Assembly: GCF_046224405.1 (NCBI RefSeq)
Contig: NZ_JBJXRK010000041.1
Span: forward strand, 1 to 14,069
DNA: 14,069 nt
Direction: 5' to 3'
Source: Gudongella sp046224405
GTDB lineage: Bacteria > Bacillota > Clostridia > Tissierellales > Tissierellaceae
Shown: one piece after another, positions 9,201 through 14,069 of the stretch
Position numbering within the stretch: the stretch's first letter is position 1
How the letters are laid out: every line of letters starts with the position of its first letter
Program-made: the position numbers and the translations under genes
The notes under the pieces: generated by a model
The model's database searches: none
Told to the model about the DNA's origin: nothing
What the model saw: only the letters and a program-made list of their open reading frames with translations

Positions 9201-11902
9201 CAAGAATTGCTACAGGGGATTTTGATGCAGTAGTAATAGGTCATAGTCAATTTGAGAAGATACCTATGAGCATAGAAAGACAAAGATATGAAATTGAAAG
9301 ACAGATAGAAGAAATAACAGATGGAATAGCTGAAATAAAAGCTAATCAAGGGGATAAGTTCTCTATTAAGCAATTGGAGAAAACAAAGAAAAATTTACGT
9401 GTTAAACTTGGTAAATTAAACGATACATCAAGAAAAGATGATGTAGTAACATTTGAAGAATTAGGAATAGACAGATTATATGTAGATGAAGCTCATAATT
9501 ATAAGAATCTATATCTTCATACTAAAATGAGAAATGTCGCAGGTATTGGAACTAGTGAAGCACAAAAGTCTTCTGATATGTTTATGAAATGTAGGTATCT
9601 TGATGAAATTACAGAGGGTAAAGGTGTTATATTTGCCACAGGTACTCCAATATCGAATTCAATGACTGAACTTTATACAATGCAAAGATATTTACAGTTT
9701 AATACTCTTAAGAAAATGGGACTTACCCACTTTGATTCATGGGCGTCCACATTTGGAGAGACAGTAACAGCTATAGAACTAAGTCCTGAAGGTACTGGAT
9801 ATAGACCTAAGACTCGTTTCGCTAAGTTTTATAACCTACCTGAGTTAATGAATACCTTTAAAGAAGTAGCAGATATAAAAACAGCGGATGTTCTTAATCT
9901 ACCTGTCCCAGAAGCACAATATGAAACAATTAGTGTAAAACCAAGTGAGTTTCAAAAAGAAATGGTAGAGAGTTTAGGAGAACGAGCAGATAGAGTTAGG
10001 GCAAAACTTGTTGATTCAAGAGTAGATAATATGCTCAAGATAACAAATGATGGTAGAAAACTTGCTCTTGATCAGAGACTATTAAATCCCATGCTACCAG
10101 ATGATGATAATAATAAAGCCAGTATCTGTGCCCAAAAAACATATGACATCTGGAAAGATACTATGGATGAAAGACTGACACAACTGATATTTTGTGATTT
10201 ATCTACACCTAAAGCTGGAGAGTTTAATGTATATGATGATGTAAAAAACAAGCTAATAGACAAGGGAATTCCAGATGAAGAAATAGCATTTATTCATGAT
10301 GCAAAAACTGAACTACAAAAAGATACTTTGTTTGCAAAGGTTCGTGAAGGTGAGGTTCGAGTCCTTCTTGGCTCTACTCAAAAGATGGGAACAGGAACTA
10401 ACTGTCAAGATAAACTTATTGCACTTCATGACTTAGACTGTCCTTGGAGACCAGCTGACCTTGAACAAAGAAGTGGTCGTATAATTAGACAAGGCAATCA
10501 AAACGAGAGAGTTCACATATTCAGATATGTTACAGAAAATACCTTTGATGCTTACTTGTGGCAGCTTGTTGAAAATAAACAAAAATTTATTGGGCAGATT
10601 ATGACATCAAAGTCACCAGTTAGGAGTGCAGAAGATGTTGATGAATCTGCTCTTTCTTATGCAGAAATTAAAGCTTTAGCTACAGGTAATCCACTAATAA
10701 AAGAAAAGATGGACTTAGATGTACAAGTAGCAAAGTTAAAGATGTTAAAGGCAAATTATCTTAGTGAAAAATATAAGTTAGAGGATAAGATAGCTAAAAA
10801 TTATCCTAGAGAAATAAAATCTTTAGAAGAAAAGATACAAGGCTATAAAAAAGATATATTAACTGTTAAAGAAAATACTTCTGTAGGTCTTGATGGGAAA
10901 AAGATATTTACTCCTATGGATATTAAAGGTGTTATGTATCCAGACAAAGAAGAGGCAGGTAAAGCCTTATTGAAGCTTTGTAAGGAGAAGAAATCATCTG
11001 AAAAAGAATTGATTGGTAACTATAGGGGAATGAATATGGAGCTATCCTATGACCGATTTGCTAATGTATATCAAGTAAGCTTAGGAAATAGAATGAAACA
11101 TTGGGTTAATCTTGGCGAAGATTTATACGGCAATATAACTAGAATAGATAATGTTTTAGAAGGGATTGATAAAAAGATGAATGATTCACAAGAAAAACTT
11201 GAGAATGTAAGATCTCAATTAGAATTGGCAAAAGTAGAAGTGGAAAAGCCTTTTGTATCAGAGCAAGATTTAAAGGTAAAGCAACAACGACTGACTGAAC
11301 TAGAATCCATTTTAAATATGTCAGATAAAATTGAAGTTGAAAAAGATGATTCATTATTAGATAGGGCAAAGTCTCTTATCAGTGATTTTATAAGCAGTGA
11401 GTATGATTCAAGTGTAGATGATAGCGTATTTGAGGATCTATCTAATATTAGCTTAGCTTATACCACCACAGAAGATAACATGCACCAGATACAAGCAGTA
11501 ATAGATTTAGAAAATCCTGCCTTTAAACAATATATTGATGGCAAGTTAGTTTATGAAGAACCTTATCAATCACTAAATGATTTAATAACTTATCAATTAG
11601 AATTCTTAGAGTTTGATAGCCTTGTAAGTATTAAACCAGAAGACTTAAAGAAATTTAAAGTTGAACTTGATTTTGACAGGGATAATGACGGTGCCATAGA
11701 TAGGTATGATGCAGATTTTAAGGATCCAGGAGTGCAATGCTACGGTAGTTTAGATGAAAGAGAAGATTATAAGGCTGACAATGACTATATAGGTGATAAT
11801 AAACCAAAGCAAAGCCTATTAGAGAGACTTGAAAGTAAGTCTATAAAGATGAAAAAAGATATAAATATTGAATCAGAAAAATTAAATGCGTGGGAGCGAT
11901 AG
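3290..11902 (+). CDS. Giant ICE protein: ArdC-like N-terminus, DUF2958, adenine methylase and SF2 helicase
   Basis: This is a 2870-residue multidomain protein of the kind carried by Tn1549-like conjugative elements, presumably acting on element DNA in the cytoplasm. The start at 3290 has AAAGGAGG at 3277-3284; a TTG at 3269 lies upstream of that site. Domains in order: an ArdC-like ssDNA-binding type N-terminus (about 1-85, YRPDARACATMETWN); a low-complexity linker (about 289-431) that overlaps nested tnpV; a repeated-family segment with FLKKEYGIGGH (496-506); DUF2958 (about 675-770, WTW at 714-716); the KYVGWGG motif (about 1148-1154); an N6-adenine methylase with motif I LLEPSCGIGNF (1213-1223) and motif IV NVPF (1279-1282); an SF2/SNF2-like helicase with Walker A GAGKT (1905-1909), DEAH (2066-2069), ATGTP (2116-2120) and motif VI QRSGRIIRQG (2393-2402); coiled coils at about 2476-2530 and 2625-2675; and a DxDxDG calcium-type loop (2796-2801). 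Motif IV has Val in place of the usual first Pro, which from memory is common in this family. Confidence 0.92.
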   Translation: MSKAYKVWEITKQKMKEISSNGESWMDFLSSASYTSKYNFAEQVALYAYRPDARACATMETWNKVFNHWVKKGAKGIPIPDFSTETPRLKYVFDIADTHPTLYTRRTPEIWEYNKDYEQAYKDIEEMYNIDPTLSLEERVVELVDNLVEERLYDYSLEISEAIKDSYIDRIEQNEVNQMSRRLLKNSASYMMMERMNLDPNLYFDSSEFRDISLFSSSGLLSLLGTYSSEIVSDLIDDIRDRKILLDKINLRQNNVDNMLPLNDKVVYNAIKDIEMSTNEILRGGNLNNERDSDKQQDIPSGGGGLHSQDSRDELRAGGRNLFDEGRGTDTQRRNDGNEDGQIRQDEREISEGEQEDLSQQFDVGRDISRSFIGSSGIGRENEGSNDSSIPRELEGNRGTESTRSAEMDSGDEQYQGLSGGNNKERSDIRIRDDFPTENEQLKIIEEVVDIESTTFSISQKNIDDELARGSGFQDGKYRIYTHFQENNTKKETMDFLKKEYGIGGHSTPNRGDFIDSAFHDAKGLHLSKRSDSSDDIINIDLSWSQVATRIKELIASDRYFNSKEKENYQRYLSEESLDEVQPLESQVEGKIYDYKINNIVYIGNEELRILEFNKDEVTLQNVNFPLFIEKMQIDEFERKIRENPLNNDSFIEEESTLDIEISEGIQDRDPDENPHNLVTERMAKNVPNILGTSDIDNKDKVVQAIYFVPFRDWTWYLTELDQNSNLAFGLVAGHEVEWGYFSIDELKEIKAERLLNFTPKTFEELKDTELKRNLTDLELEIAFNGELQYEEADLEETNISSFLELNTDGIAFINKDEVALLNEGNLSEDKISDIGLYLTYDNGKWIGFDYSSKEVCVEEFETIDECINWLNQVDLEIEFDRSYKLIYSEDEDKGINVSTEESKNVAYIHSNGRLSIYDDEIPTYAIDELVEKALPIQRNSTVEALEEGIVFNIFSDTFYILDREKINGKEYFLLESHFTGDERPHIVVTNDFQIVDTDIIRGFDEFREFYTDTESLAVGVGRAFQIVSGKDVRDIDLTDTGITLEVNGVTYPFLKGTTFEESEKIDVLLDIKGELRLSDYLDESEPLKEVDLIEKQPRNNYVIKDKTLGVGSPKEKFQRNVEAISKLKEIESENRMATPEEQEILSKYVGWGGLSSAFEANSSEFNILKTLLTEDEFEKARESTLSAFYTPPIVIESIYKTLENMGFREGNLLEPSCGIGNFMGLIPETMRDSKIYGIELDDISGRIAKQLYQKNNIAIQGFEETNLPDSFFDVAIGNVPFGQFGVLDKKYEKNNFLIHDYFFAKSLDKVRPGGIIAFITSKGTMDKENESVRRYIAERADLIGAIRLPNDTFKANAGTEVTSDILFFQKRDRIIDIEPDWIYIGENEDGIRMNSYFIDNPHMVLGKMEIQSGPFGLESTCTPIDTPLENLLDVAVNELDGEIVASRLYEVEEEQNTIPADLNTKNYSFTDIDGEIYYRENSIMIKKEYNEIDTKRILGMIEIRELTRSIIEAQLEDYSDDEIKLRQKKLNTAYDKFVEEFGRISDKKNVKLFEEDSSIMLISSLEVLDSERNFKEKAAIFTKRTIGKSVPLTEVETAEEALVVSINEKAKVDLDYMVELARIPKEEIADELYGVIFKDPGSDTYYSSDEYLSGNIREKLKIATNNLNSKLDDVQALEEQGVFPKRLDSLNKEIRQLKVNIDALESVKPKDLDASAISVRLGTTWIPAEDIEKFMFETFETPGYHKWNINVRFSSYTSNWNIEGKSVDSDNIKAITTYGTSRLNAYKILEDTLNLKEVRVFDRSTDSEGKEISVINKKETMLAQQKQDLIKETFQDWIWKEPERRNRLTKTYNELFNSIRPREYEGSHLNFPGMNPEVSLREHQKNAIAHTLYGGNTLLAHCVGAGKTYEMVASAMESKRLGLCNKSLLVVPNHLTEQIGTEFIELYPSADILVATKKDFEPKNRKRFCSRIATGDFDAVVIGHSQFEKIPMSIERQRYEIERQIEEITDGIAEIKANQGDKFSIKQLEKTKKNLRVKLGKLNDTSRKDDVVTFEELGIDRLYVDEAHNYKNLYLHTKMRNVAGIGTSEAQKSSDMFMKCRYLDEITEGKGVIFATGTPISNSMTELYTMQRYLQFNTLKKMGLTHFDSWASTFGETVTAIELSPEGTGYRPKTRFAKFYNLPELMNTFKEVADIKTADVLNLPVPEAQYETISVKPSEFQKEMVESLGERADRVRAKLVDSRVDNMLKITNDGRKLALDQRLLNPMLPDDDNNKASICAQKTYDIWKDTMDERLTQLIFCDLSTPKAGEFNVYDDVKNKLIDKGIPDEEIAFIHDAKTELQKDTLFAKVREGEVRVLLGSTQKMGTGTNCQDKLIALHDLDCPWRPADLEQRSGRIIRQGNQNERVHIFRYVTENTFDAYLWQLVENKQKFIGQIMTSKSPVRSAEDVDESALSYAEIKALATGNPLIKEKMDLDVQVAKLKMLKANYLSEKYKLEDKIAKNYPREIKSLEEKIQGYKKDILTVKENTSVGLDGKKIFTPMDIKGVMYPDKEEAGKALLKLCKEKKSSEKELIGNYRGMNMELSYDRFANVYQVSLGNRMKHWVNLGEDLYGNITRIDNVLEGIDKKMNDSQEKLENVRSQLELAKVEVEKPFVSEQDLKVKQQRLTELESILNMSDKIEVEKDDSLLDRAKSLISDFISSEYDSSVDDSVFEDLSNISLAYTTTEDNMHQIQAVIDLENPAFKQYIDGKLVYEEPYQSLNDLITYQLEFLEFDSLVSIKPEDLKKFKVELDFDRDNDGAIDRYDADFKDPGVQCYGSLDEREDYKADNDYIGDNKPKQSLLERLESKSIKMKKDINIESEKLNAWER
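4138..4143 (+). promoter_or_regulatory. Shine-Dalgarno sequence for the nested tnpV-like gene
   Basis: A perfect AGGAGG, within AGAGGAGGT, lies 11 bases before the ATG at 4155, inside the coding sequence of the giant gene (there read as RGG). The TnpV frame has a TAA stop at 4149-4151, between this site and the ATG. The nested product must therefore start here independently and cannot be made by frameshifting from upstream. Confidence 0.7.
4155..4583 (+). CDS. tnpV: TnpV-family transposon protein, overprinted inside the giant gene (+1 frame)
   Basis: This 142-residue ORF on the same strand as the giant gene, shifted by one base, reads as an ordinary folded protein. It matches the TnpV family in order: an N-terminal GGTYLMKGEVLIPNVEM stretch (31-47, family pattern GDYxLPDL), GKYARMREKYLRENK (53-67), a helix HSNLMLEGTLVDHLLEV (71-87), VTEELKAQDQLKWIQEMNN (108-126) and the terminal DLIYA. 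TnpV was named in Tn4451-type elements and is thought to act as an accessory, perhaps Xis-like, protein; its biochemical role is unsettled. Supporting evidence is its own AGGAGG, a stop just upstream in its frame, a length normal for the family, and a hairpin shortly after its stop. The giant protein's reading of the same bases is compositionally biased (Gly, Arg, Gln, Asp, Glu, Ser), as expected of the later-evolved or less constrained frame. The family call rests on remembered motifs. Confidence 0.82.
   Translation: MKEIQINNKTYLVEEGVYTPKIAETSYERVGGTYLMKGEVLIPNVEMMEMKMGKYARMREKYLRENKRTYHSNLMLEGTLVDHLLEVQESAEKMKEVMIPQYQENWKVTEELKAQDQLKWIQEMNNIKDSVEETIKKDLIYA
4626..4658 (+). terminator. Terminator-like hairpin inside the giant gene, downstream of tnpV
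   Basis: The stem AGGTGGTAGAT (4629-4639) pairs perfectly with ATCTACCACCT (4645-4655) around a 5-base loop. It is extended by one G-U and two A-U pairs to 14 bp, and the right arm runs into TTTTCTATTT. It lies 42 bases after the tnpV stop and codes for EEVVDIESTTF in the giant frame. It has the position and shape of a terminator or attenuator for a transcript ending after tnpV, although the T-run is interrupted, so full-length transcripts of the giant gene must be able to pass. Confidence 0.5.
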
Positions 11903-11911
11903 GAGGCAAAA

Positions 11912-12058
11912 ATGAATAAATTACTAGAATATTTTGAAGTAGAAAGTTACAATGAACTTTTGGAACTGGTTCATAGTAAACCTGATGATGAGAAAGTTAT
12001 TGAATTAAGAGAGTTGCTATCACTATTTAATATAGAAGTAGGTGATAGCAATGACTAA
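11912..12058 (+). CDS. Small 48-residue acidic helical protein
   Basis: A short ORF starts at ATG 11912 with AGGAGG at 11901-11906, which overlaps the stop codon of the giant gene. It ends at 12058, overlapping the next gene by 8 bases. Tight coupling on both sides and a perfect ribosome binding site argue that it is translated. The product (MNKLLEYFEVESYNELLELV to GDSND) is acidic and predicted helical, with no signal peptide or membrane helix. I do not recognise a family. Its pattern L-x3-F-x(V/C)-x(S/T)-x2-EL resembles the first 30 residues of the JAB protein that follows, so it may be a stand-alone copy of that N-terminal module. Confidence 0.7.
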   Translation: MNKLLEYFEVESYNELLELVHSKPDDEKVIELRELLSLFNIEVGDSND

Positions 12059-13529
12059 TCTCTATAAAACCTTTGGTTGTGATACTAGAGAAGAACTATA
12101 TGAGAAAATGAAGCTAGGAGTGGATGAAGTACGTCCACTCCTTGAATTTTTAGACTATGCAAAGATGTCAATAATGAACAAGGGAAAAAATATAAGTTCA
12201 TCTACAATATTATTTGAAACAGTTAGTAAAATAACACCACCAACAAAGGATAGTGCAAGAATTATCTTTGTAGACACTAAAAATAGACCAGTTCATCTTT
12301 GTAAAATGAGATTAAGTCAGATAGCAGATATAAAGAGAGCTATATCAGAGGGATTGTCAGCTGGAGCCGCAAATCTATTTATAGCAACTCACGAAAATTC
12401 TAAAGAATCTAGGGTTGATAATTTTGTTGATCTTTCGGAATCTATAAGGCTCAGAGTAGTAGATAGATTAACATATTCACAGTCTAATGAAGAATATACT
12501 TCACATGGAGCACGTGATAGTTACCAACTTGATGAAAATCCAGAGATAATTAAAGAAACTCAAAATAAGGTTAATATGACCTATACTCAACTAGATAAAT
12601 TTAATGAGTATGCTGAGTTCTTTGCACGACAAGAATTAAAAGGTTTGAATATTATTGAAGATATAGAATTGATAAAGGAAAAAATGAAATTAGGATTTCA
12701 GTTTGAGCAACAAGAAGTGCTTGGATATCTAAGTTATGATCAAGATAATAATGTTATAAATCTTAACCCTCAATTTAAAGGAGGAGTAAATTCATCTATA
12801 ATTGATCCTAGAATTATACTGAAGGATCTACTAAGAGAAGAAAATATGAAGGGGTTTATCCTCTTTCACAATCATCCAAGTGGTAAAACTACCCCAAGTA
12901 GGGAAGATCTTATGTCCACACAAGCATTATATGAAGGTATAAAAAGACTAAATATTGAAATGGCTGATCATTTTATAGTAGCTAAAGAAGGTGTCTTATC
13001 TTTTGTAGAAGAAGTAGAAACAAATTCATTTAGTAATATTGAATACTTGGATAAAATTGCTGAGGTCAAAGAAGCAACAACTGAGTATAGAGGACAAGCC
13101 ACAGAGAAAGTTGAAGTTAAGCCTGAGTTGAGCCATAAAAATGACCTTAAAACCATTTTAAATGAATTGATGGAGCAAGACTATGAATCATTTGTAAAGT
13201 CGCTTATTTCAATCGAAAAAGGCATTAACGACGATGTAATTCTTATTGAGATGTATGAGAAGTATATGGAGTCAGATGCTACACTATTAAACGATTTATT
13301 CGATGATATAGAGTTCGATCTGGAGCAGGGAAATGATATTAATAATGTTATTTCAGATGATTTAATAAGAGAGAAACCAATGAAGGTCAAAGAGATGGAG
13401 AAGAAAGAGGATAATAAAGAAGTAGGTGCTAAAAAATCTTTATTAGGATTGTTAAGTGAAGAGTCTAATGATACTAAGAATACTACGGATAAAATAAGGA
13501 AAGAAGTAGTAAAATCTATGGAAATATAA
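12051..13529 (+). CDS. RadC/JAB-domain ICE protein with a degenerate first JAB copy
   Basis: This 492-residue protein starts at ATG 12051 with AGGTGA at 12040-12045; a GTG at 12042 has no site of its own. Residues about 215-320 form a RadC-like JAB/MPN domain with the metal motif HNHPSG (273-278) and Asp286 in PSRED, plus a candidate catalytic Glu222. Residues about 52-145 look like a second, degraded copy: IIFVDTKNRPVHL (71-83) matches the RadC core strand, but THENSKE (113-119) stands where HNHPSG should be, so this copy should not bind zinc. The charged C-terminal region (about 330-492) is unassigned. RadC-like proteins of this type are common on Firmicute conjugative elements; despite the name, a repair role is not established and the substrate is unknown. 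The gene is translationally coupled to the 48-residue ORF and ends before a strong terminator. Confidence 0.82.
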   Translation: MTNLYKTFGCDTREELYEKMKLGVDEVRPLLEFLDYAKMSIMNKGKNISSSTILFETVSKITPPTKDSARIIFVDTKNRPVHLCKMRLSQIADIKRAISEGLSAGAANLFIATHENSKESRVDNFVDLSESIRLRVVDRLTYSQSNEEYTSHGARDSYQLDENPEIIKETQNKVNMTYTQLDKFNEYAEFFARQELKGLNIIEDIELIKEKMKLGFQFEQQEVLGYLSYDQDNNVINLNPQFKGGVNSSIIDPRIILKDLLREENMKGFILFHNHPSGKTTPSREDLMSTQALYEGIKRLNIEMADHFIVAKEGVLSFVEEVETNSFSNIEYLDKIAEVKEATTEYRGQATEKVEVKPELSHKNDLKTILNELMEQDYESFVKSLISIEKGINDDVILIEMYEKYMESDATLLNDLFDDIEFDLEQGNDINNVISDDLIREKPMKVKEMEKKEDNKEVGAKKSLLGLLSEESNDTKNTTDKIRKEVVKSMEI

Positions 13530-13535
13530 TAGCAT

Positions 13536-13577
13536 ACCCACAAGTGAGTATAATTCTTTCTTGTGGGTTCTTTTTTT
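13536..13577 (+). terminator. Intrinsic terminator after the JAB gene
   Basis: A perfect 9-bp stem ACCCACAAG (13536-13544) and CTTGTGGGT (13560-13568) encloses a 15-base loop and is followed by TC and seven T residues (13571-13577). It lies just after the JAB stop codon at 13529, so it should end the operon of the giant gene. Confidence 0.88.
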
Positions 13578-13580
13578 ATG

Positions 13581-13609
13581 ATGACATTTAATGTTATGTA
13601 TAGTATAAT
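13581..13609 (+). promoter_or_regulatory. Sigma-A-type promoter for the regulator/methyltransferase unit
   Basis: The -35 element ATGACA (13581-13586, one mismatch from TTGACA) is followed by exactly 17 bases and a consensus -10 element TATAAT (13604-13609). Transcription would start near 13616, giving a leader of about 53 bases before the regulator gene. A short dyad TATAGTATA (13599-13607) overlaps the -10 and could be an operator for the encoded regulator; this last point is weak. Confidence 0.75.
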
Positions 13610-13668
13610 TTACAATAATGGAGTATTTCTTTAAGAACATGTAGATAATTTATGAAATGAGGTGCAAA

Positions 13669-13896
13669 ATGGGATTTAGTTATGATAAATTATGGAAGCT
13701 CCTTATAGATAAAAAGATGAATAAAAGTGGTTTGCAAAAAGCTGTGGGACTGAGCACTACAACTATTGCAAAATTAGGCAAAGATGAAAATGTAAGTATG
13801 GAAGTACTCGGGAGAATTTGTGAGTATTTTAGATGTGATATTGTAGATATTTTGGAATATCACTTTGATGGTGAGAACATAAATAATGATTTCTAA
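13669..13896 (+). CDS. Small Cro/CI-type helix-turn-helix regulator (HTH_26-like)
   Basis: The 75-residue protein is a single XRE/Cro-type DNA-binding domain. SYDKLWKLLIDKKM (4-17) forms the first helix, KSGLQKAVGLSTTTIAKL (19-36) the helix-turn-helix, and VSMEVLGRICEYFRCDIVDI (42-61) the packing helices. It is close to the HTH_26 / YozG-like pattern. I chose ATG 13669 because of GAGGTG at 13659-13664; an ATG at 13657 overlaps that site and would add only MRCK. It is the first gene behind a strong promoter and precedes a methyltransferase gene by 56 bases. Such regulators commonly control restriction-modification or other accessory operons, so it may repress or time expression of the methyltransferase; that role is inferred. 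Confidence 0.82.
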   Translation: MGFSYDKLWKLLIDKKMNKSGLQKAVGLSTTTIAKLGKDENVSMEVLGRICEYFRCDIVDILEYHFDGENINNDF

Positions 13897-13911
13897 TGAA
13901 AGAACAATAAA

Positions 13912-13922
13912 TTTAAATTAAA
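13912..13922. repeat. Third, partial occurrence of the TTTAAATTAAA repeat core
   Basis: These 11 bases equal the last 11 of the repeat at 3214-3231, and GAACA precedes both (13902-13906 here, 3213-3217 there). It again falls shortly after a stop codon. In DNA this AT-rich, an 11-base match of A and T alone may be chance. Confidence 0.25.
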
Positions 13923-13952
13923 GGTATTCAGAGTAAAGATGGAGGTGCATTA

Positions 13953-14069
13953 ATGTCAAGTAAAGAGGAGAAACGTGATAAGTTTGTAAAGTTATTAAAA
14001 GAAATGTTTCAGTTTGATCAAGCAGACTTAGATTTTGGAATATATAGAATTATGAATCAAAAAAGAGAC
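13953..14069 (+). CDS. Large DNA adenine methyltransferase, N-terminal 39 residues (runs off window)
   Basis: A gene starting at ATG 13953, with GGAGGTG at 13941-13947, is cut by the window end after 39 codons. The visible sequence contains FVKLLKEMFQFDQADLDFG followed by IYRIMNQKR. From memory this matches the conserved start of large site-specific DNA adenine methyltransferases (COG2189/Mod-like, over about 1000 residues) found in type III-like restriction-modification and other defence loci. No catalytic motif lies in the visible part, so the call rests on this N-terminal signature alone. The gene follows the small regulator in the same direction without an intervening terminator, so both are probably transcribed from the promoter at 13581. 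Confidence 0.6.
   Translation, partial: MSSKEEKRDKFVKLLKEMFQFDQADLDFGIYRIMNQKRD

Noticed and set aside
12042..12050. GTG at 12042 as start of the JAB gene
   Set aside because: The GTG is itself part of the AGGTGA sequence that suits the ATG at 12051.
13181..13543. Antisense ORF of 120 codons over the end of the JAB gene
   Set aside because: Low-complexity Ser/Ile/Phe composition, no ribosome binding site, and it overlaps the terminator. It is a shadow of the acidic C-terminus of the JAB protein.

Overview
The window is AT-rich, with strong AGGAGG-type ribosome binding sites and clostridial gene families (an ECF sigma factor paired with a DUF4179-type anti-sigma protein). This points to a low-GC Firmicute, most likely a member of the Clostridia or Tissierellia. 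No rRNA, tRNA or CRISPR array was seen. All convincing genes are on the + strand.

Layout. (1) Positions 1-1358 hold the C-terminal end of an ECF sigma factor overlapping a membrane-anchored DUF4179-type anti-sigma protein. (2) A 310-base gap without a recognisable gene is followed by an exported, C-terminally anchored hypothetical protein (1669-2310). (3) A single gene for a protein with a PD-(D/E)XK nuclease-like motif (2431-3180) lies between two near-identical 17-18 base direct repeats and is followed by a strong intrinsic terminator. (4) From 3290 to 13529 there is a block typical of Tn1549-like and other Firmicute integrative conjugative elements (ICEs). It contains a 2870-residue ArdC-like / DUF2958 / adenine methylase / SF2 helicase protein, a 48-residue ORF, and a protein with two RadC/JAB domains, and it ends in a strong terminator. 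(5) A new transcription unit with an excellent sigma-A promoter starts at 13581. It encodes a small Cro/CI-type regulator and then the first 39 residues of what looks like a large DNA adenine methyltransferase, probably the start of a restriction-modification or related defence cargo.

The most striking observation is a second, same-strand gene nested inside the giant gene in the +1 frame (4155-4583, 142 residues). It has its own Shine-Dalgarno sequence and an upstream in-frame stop, and its product reads as a TnpV-family protein (transposon accessory, possibly excisionase-like). The giant protein's own reading of the same bases is a low-complexity Gly/Arg/Gln/Asp/Glu/Ser linker, and a terminator-like hairpin follows 42 bases after the nested stop. 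I read this as an overprinted tnpV gene that annotation pipelines rejecting overlaps would miss. From memory, the linkers of related ICE giant proteins have the matching frame-shifted motif, so the dual coding may be conserved across the family.

How the parts may fit together: the giant protein, the nested TnpV-like protein and the JAB protein are probably transfer or maintenance functions of a mobile element. The nuclease-like gene and the regulator/methyltransferase unit look like accessory cargo at module borders. The sigma/anti-sigma pair and the exported protein may be flanking chromosome or further cargo; the window does not settle this.
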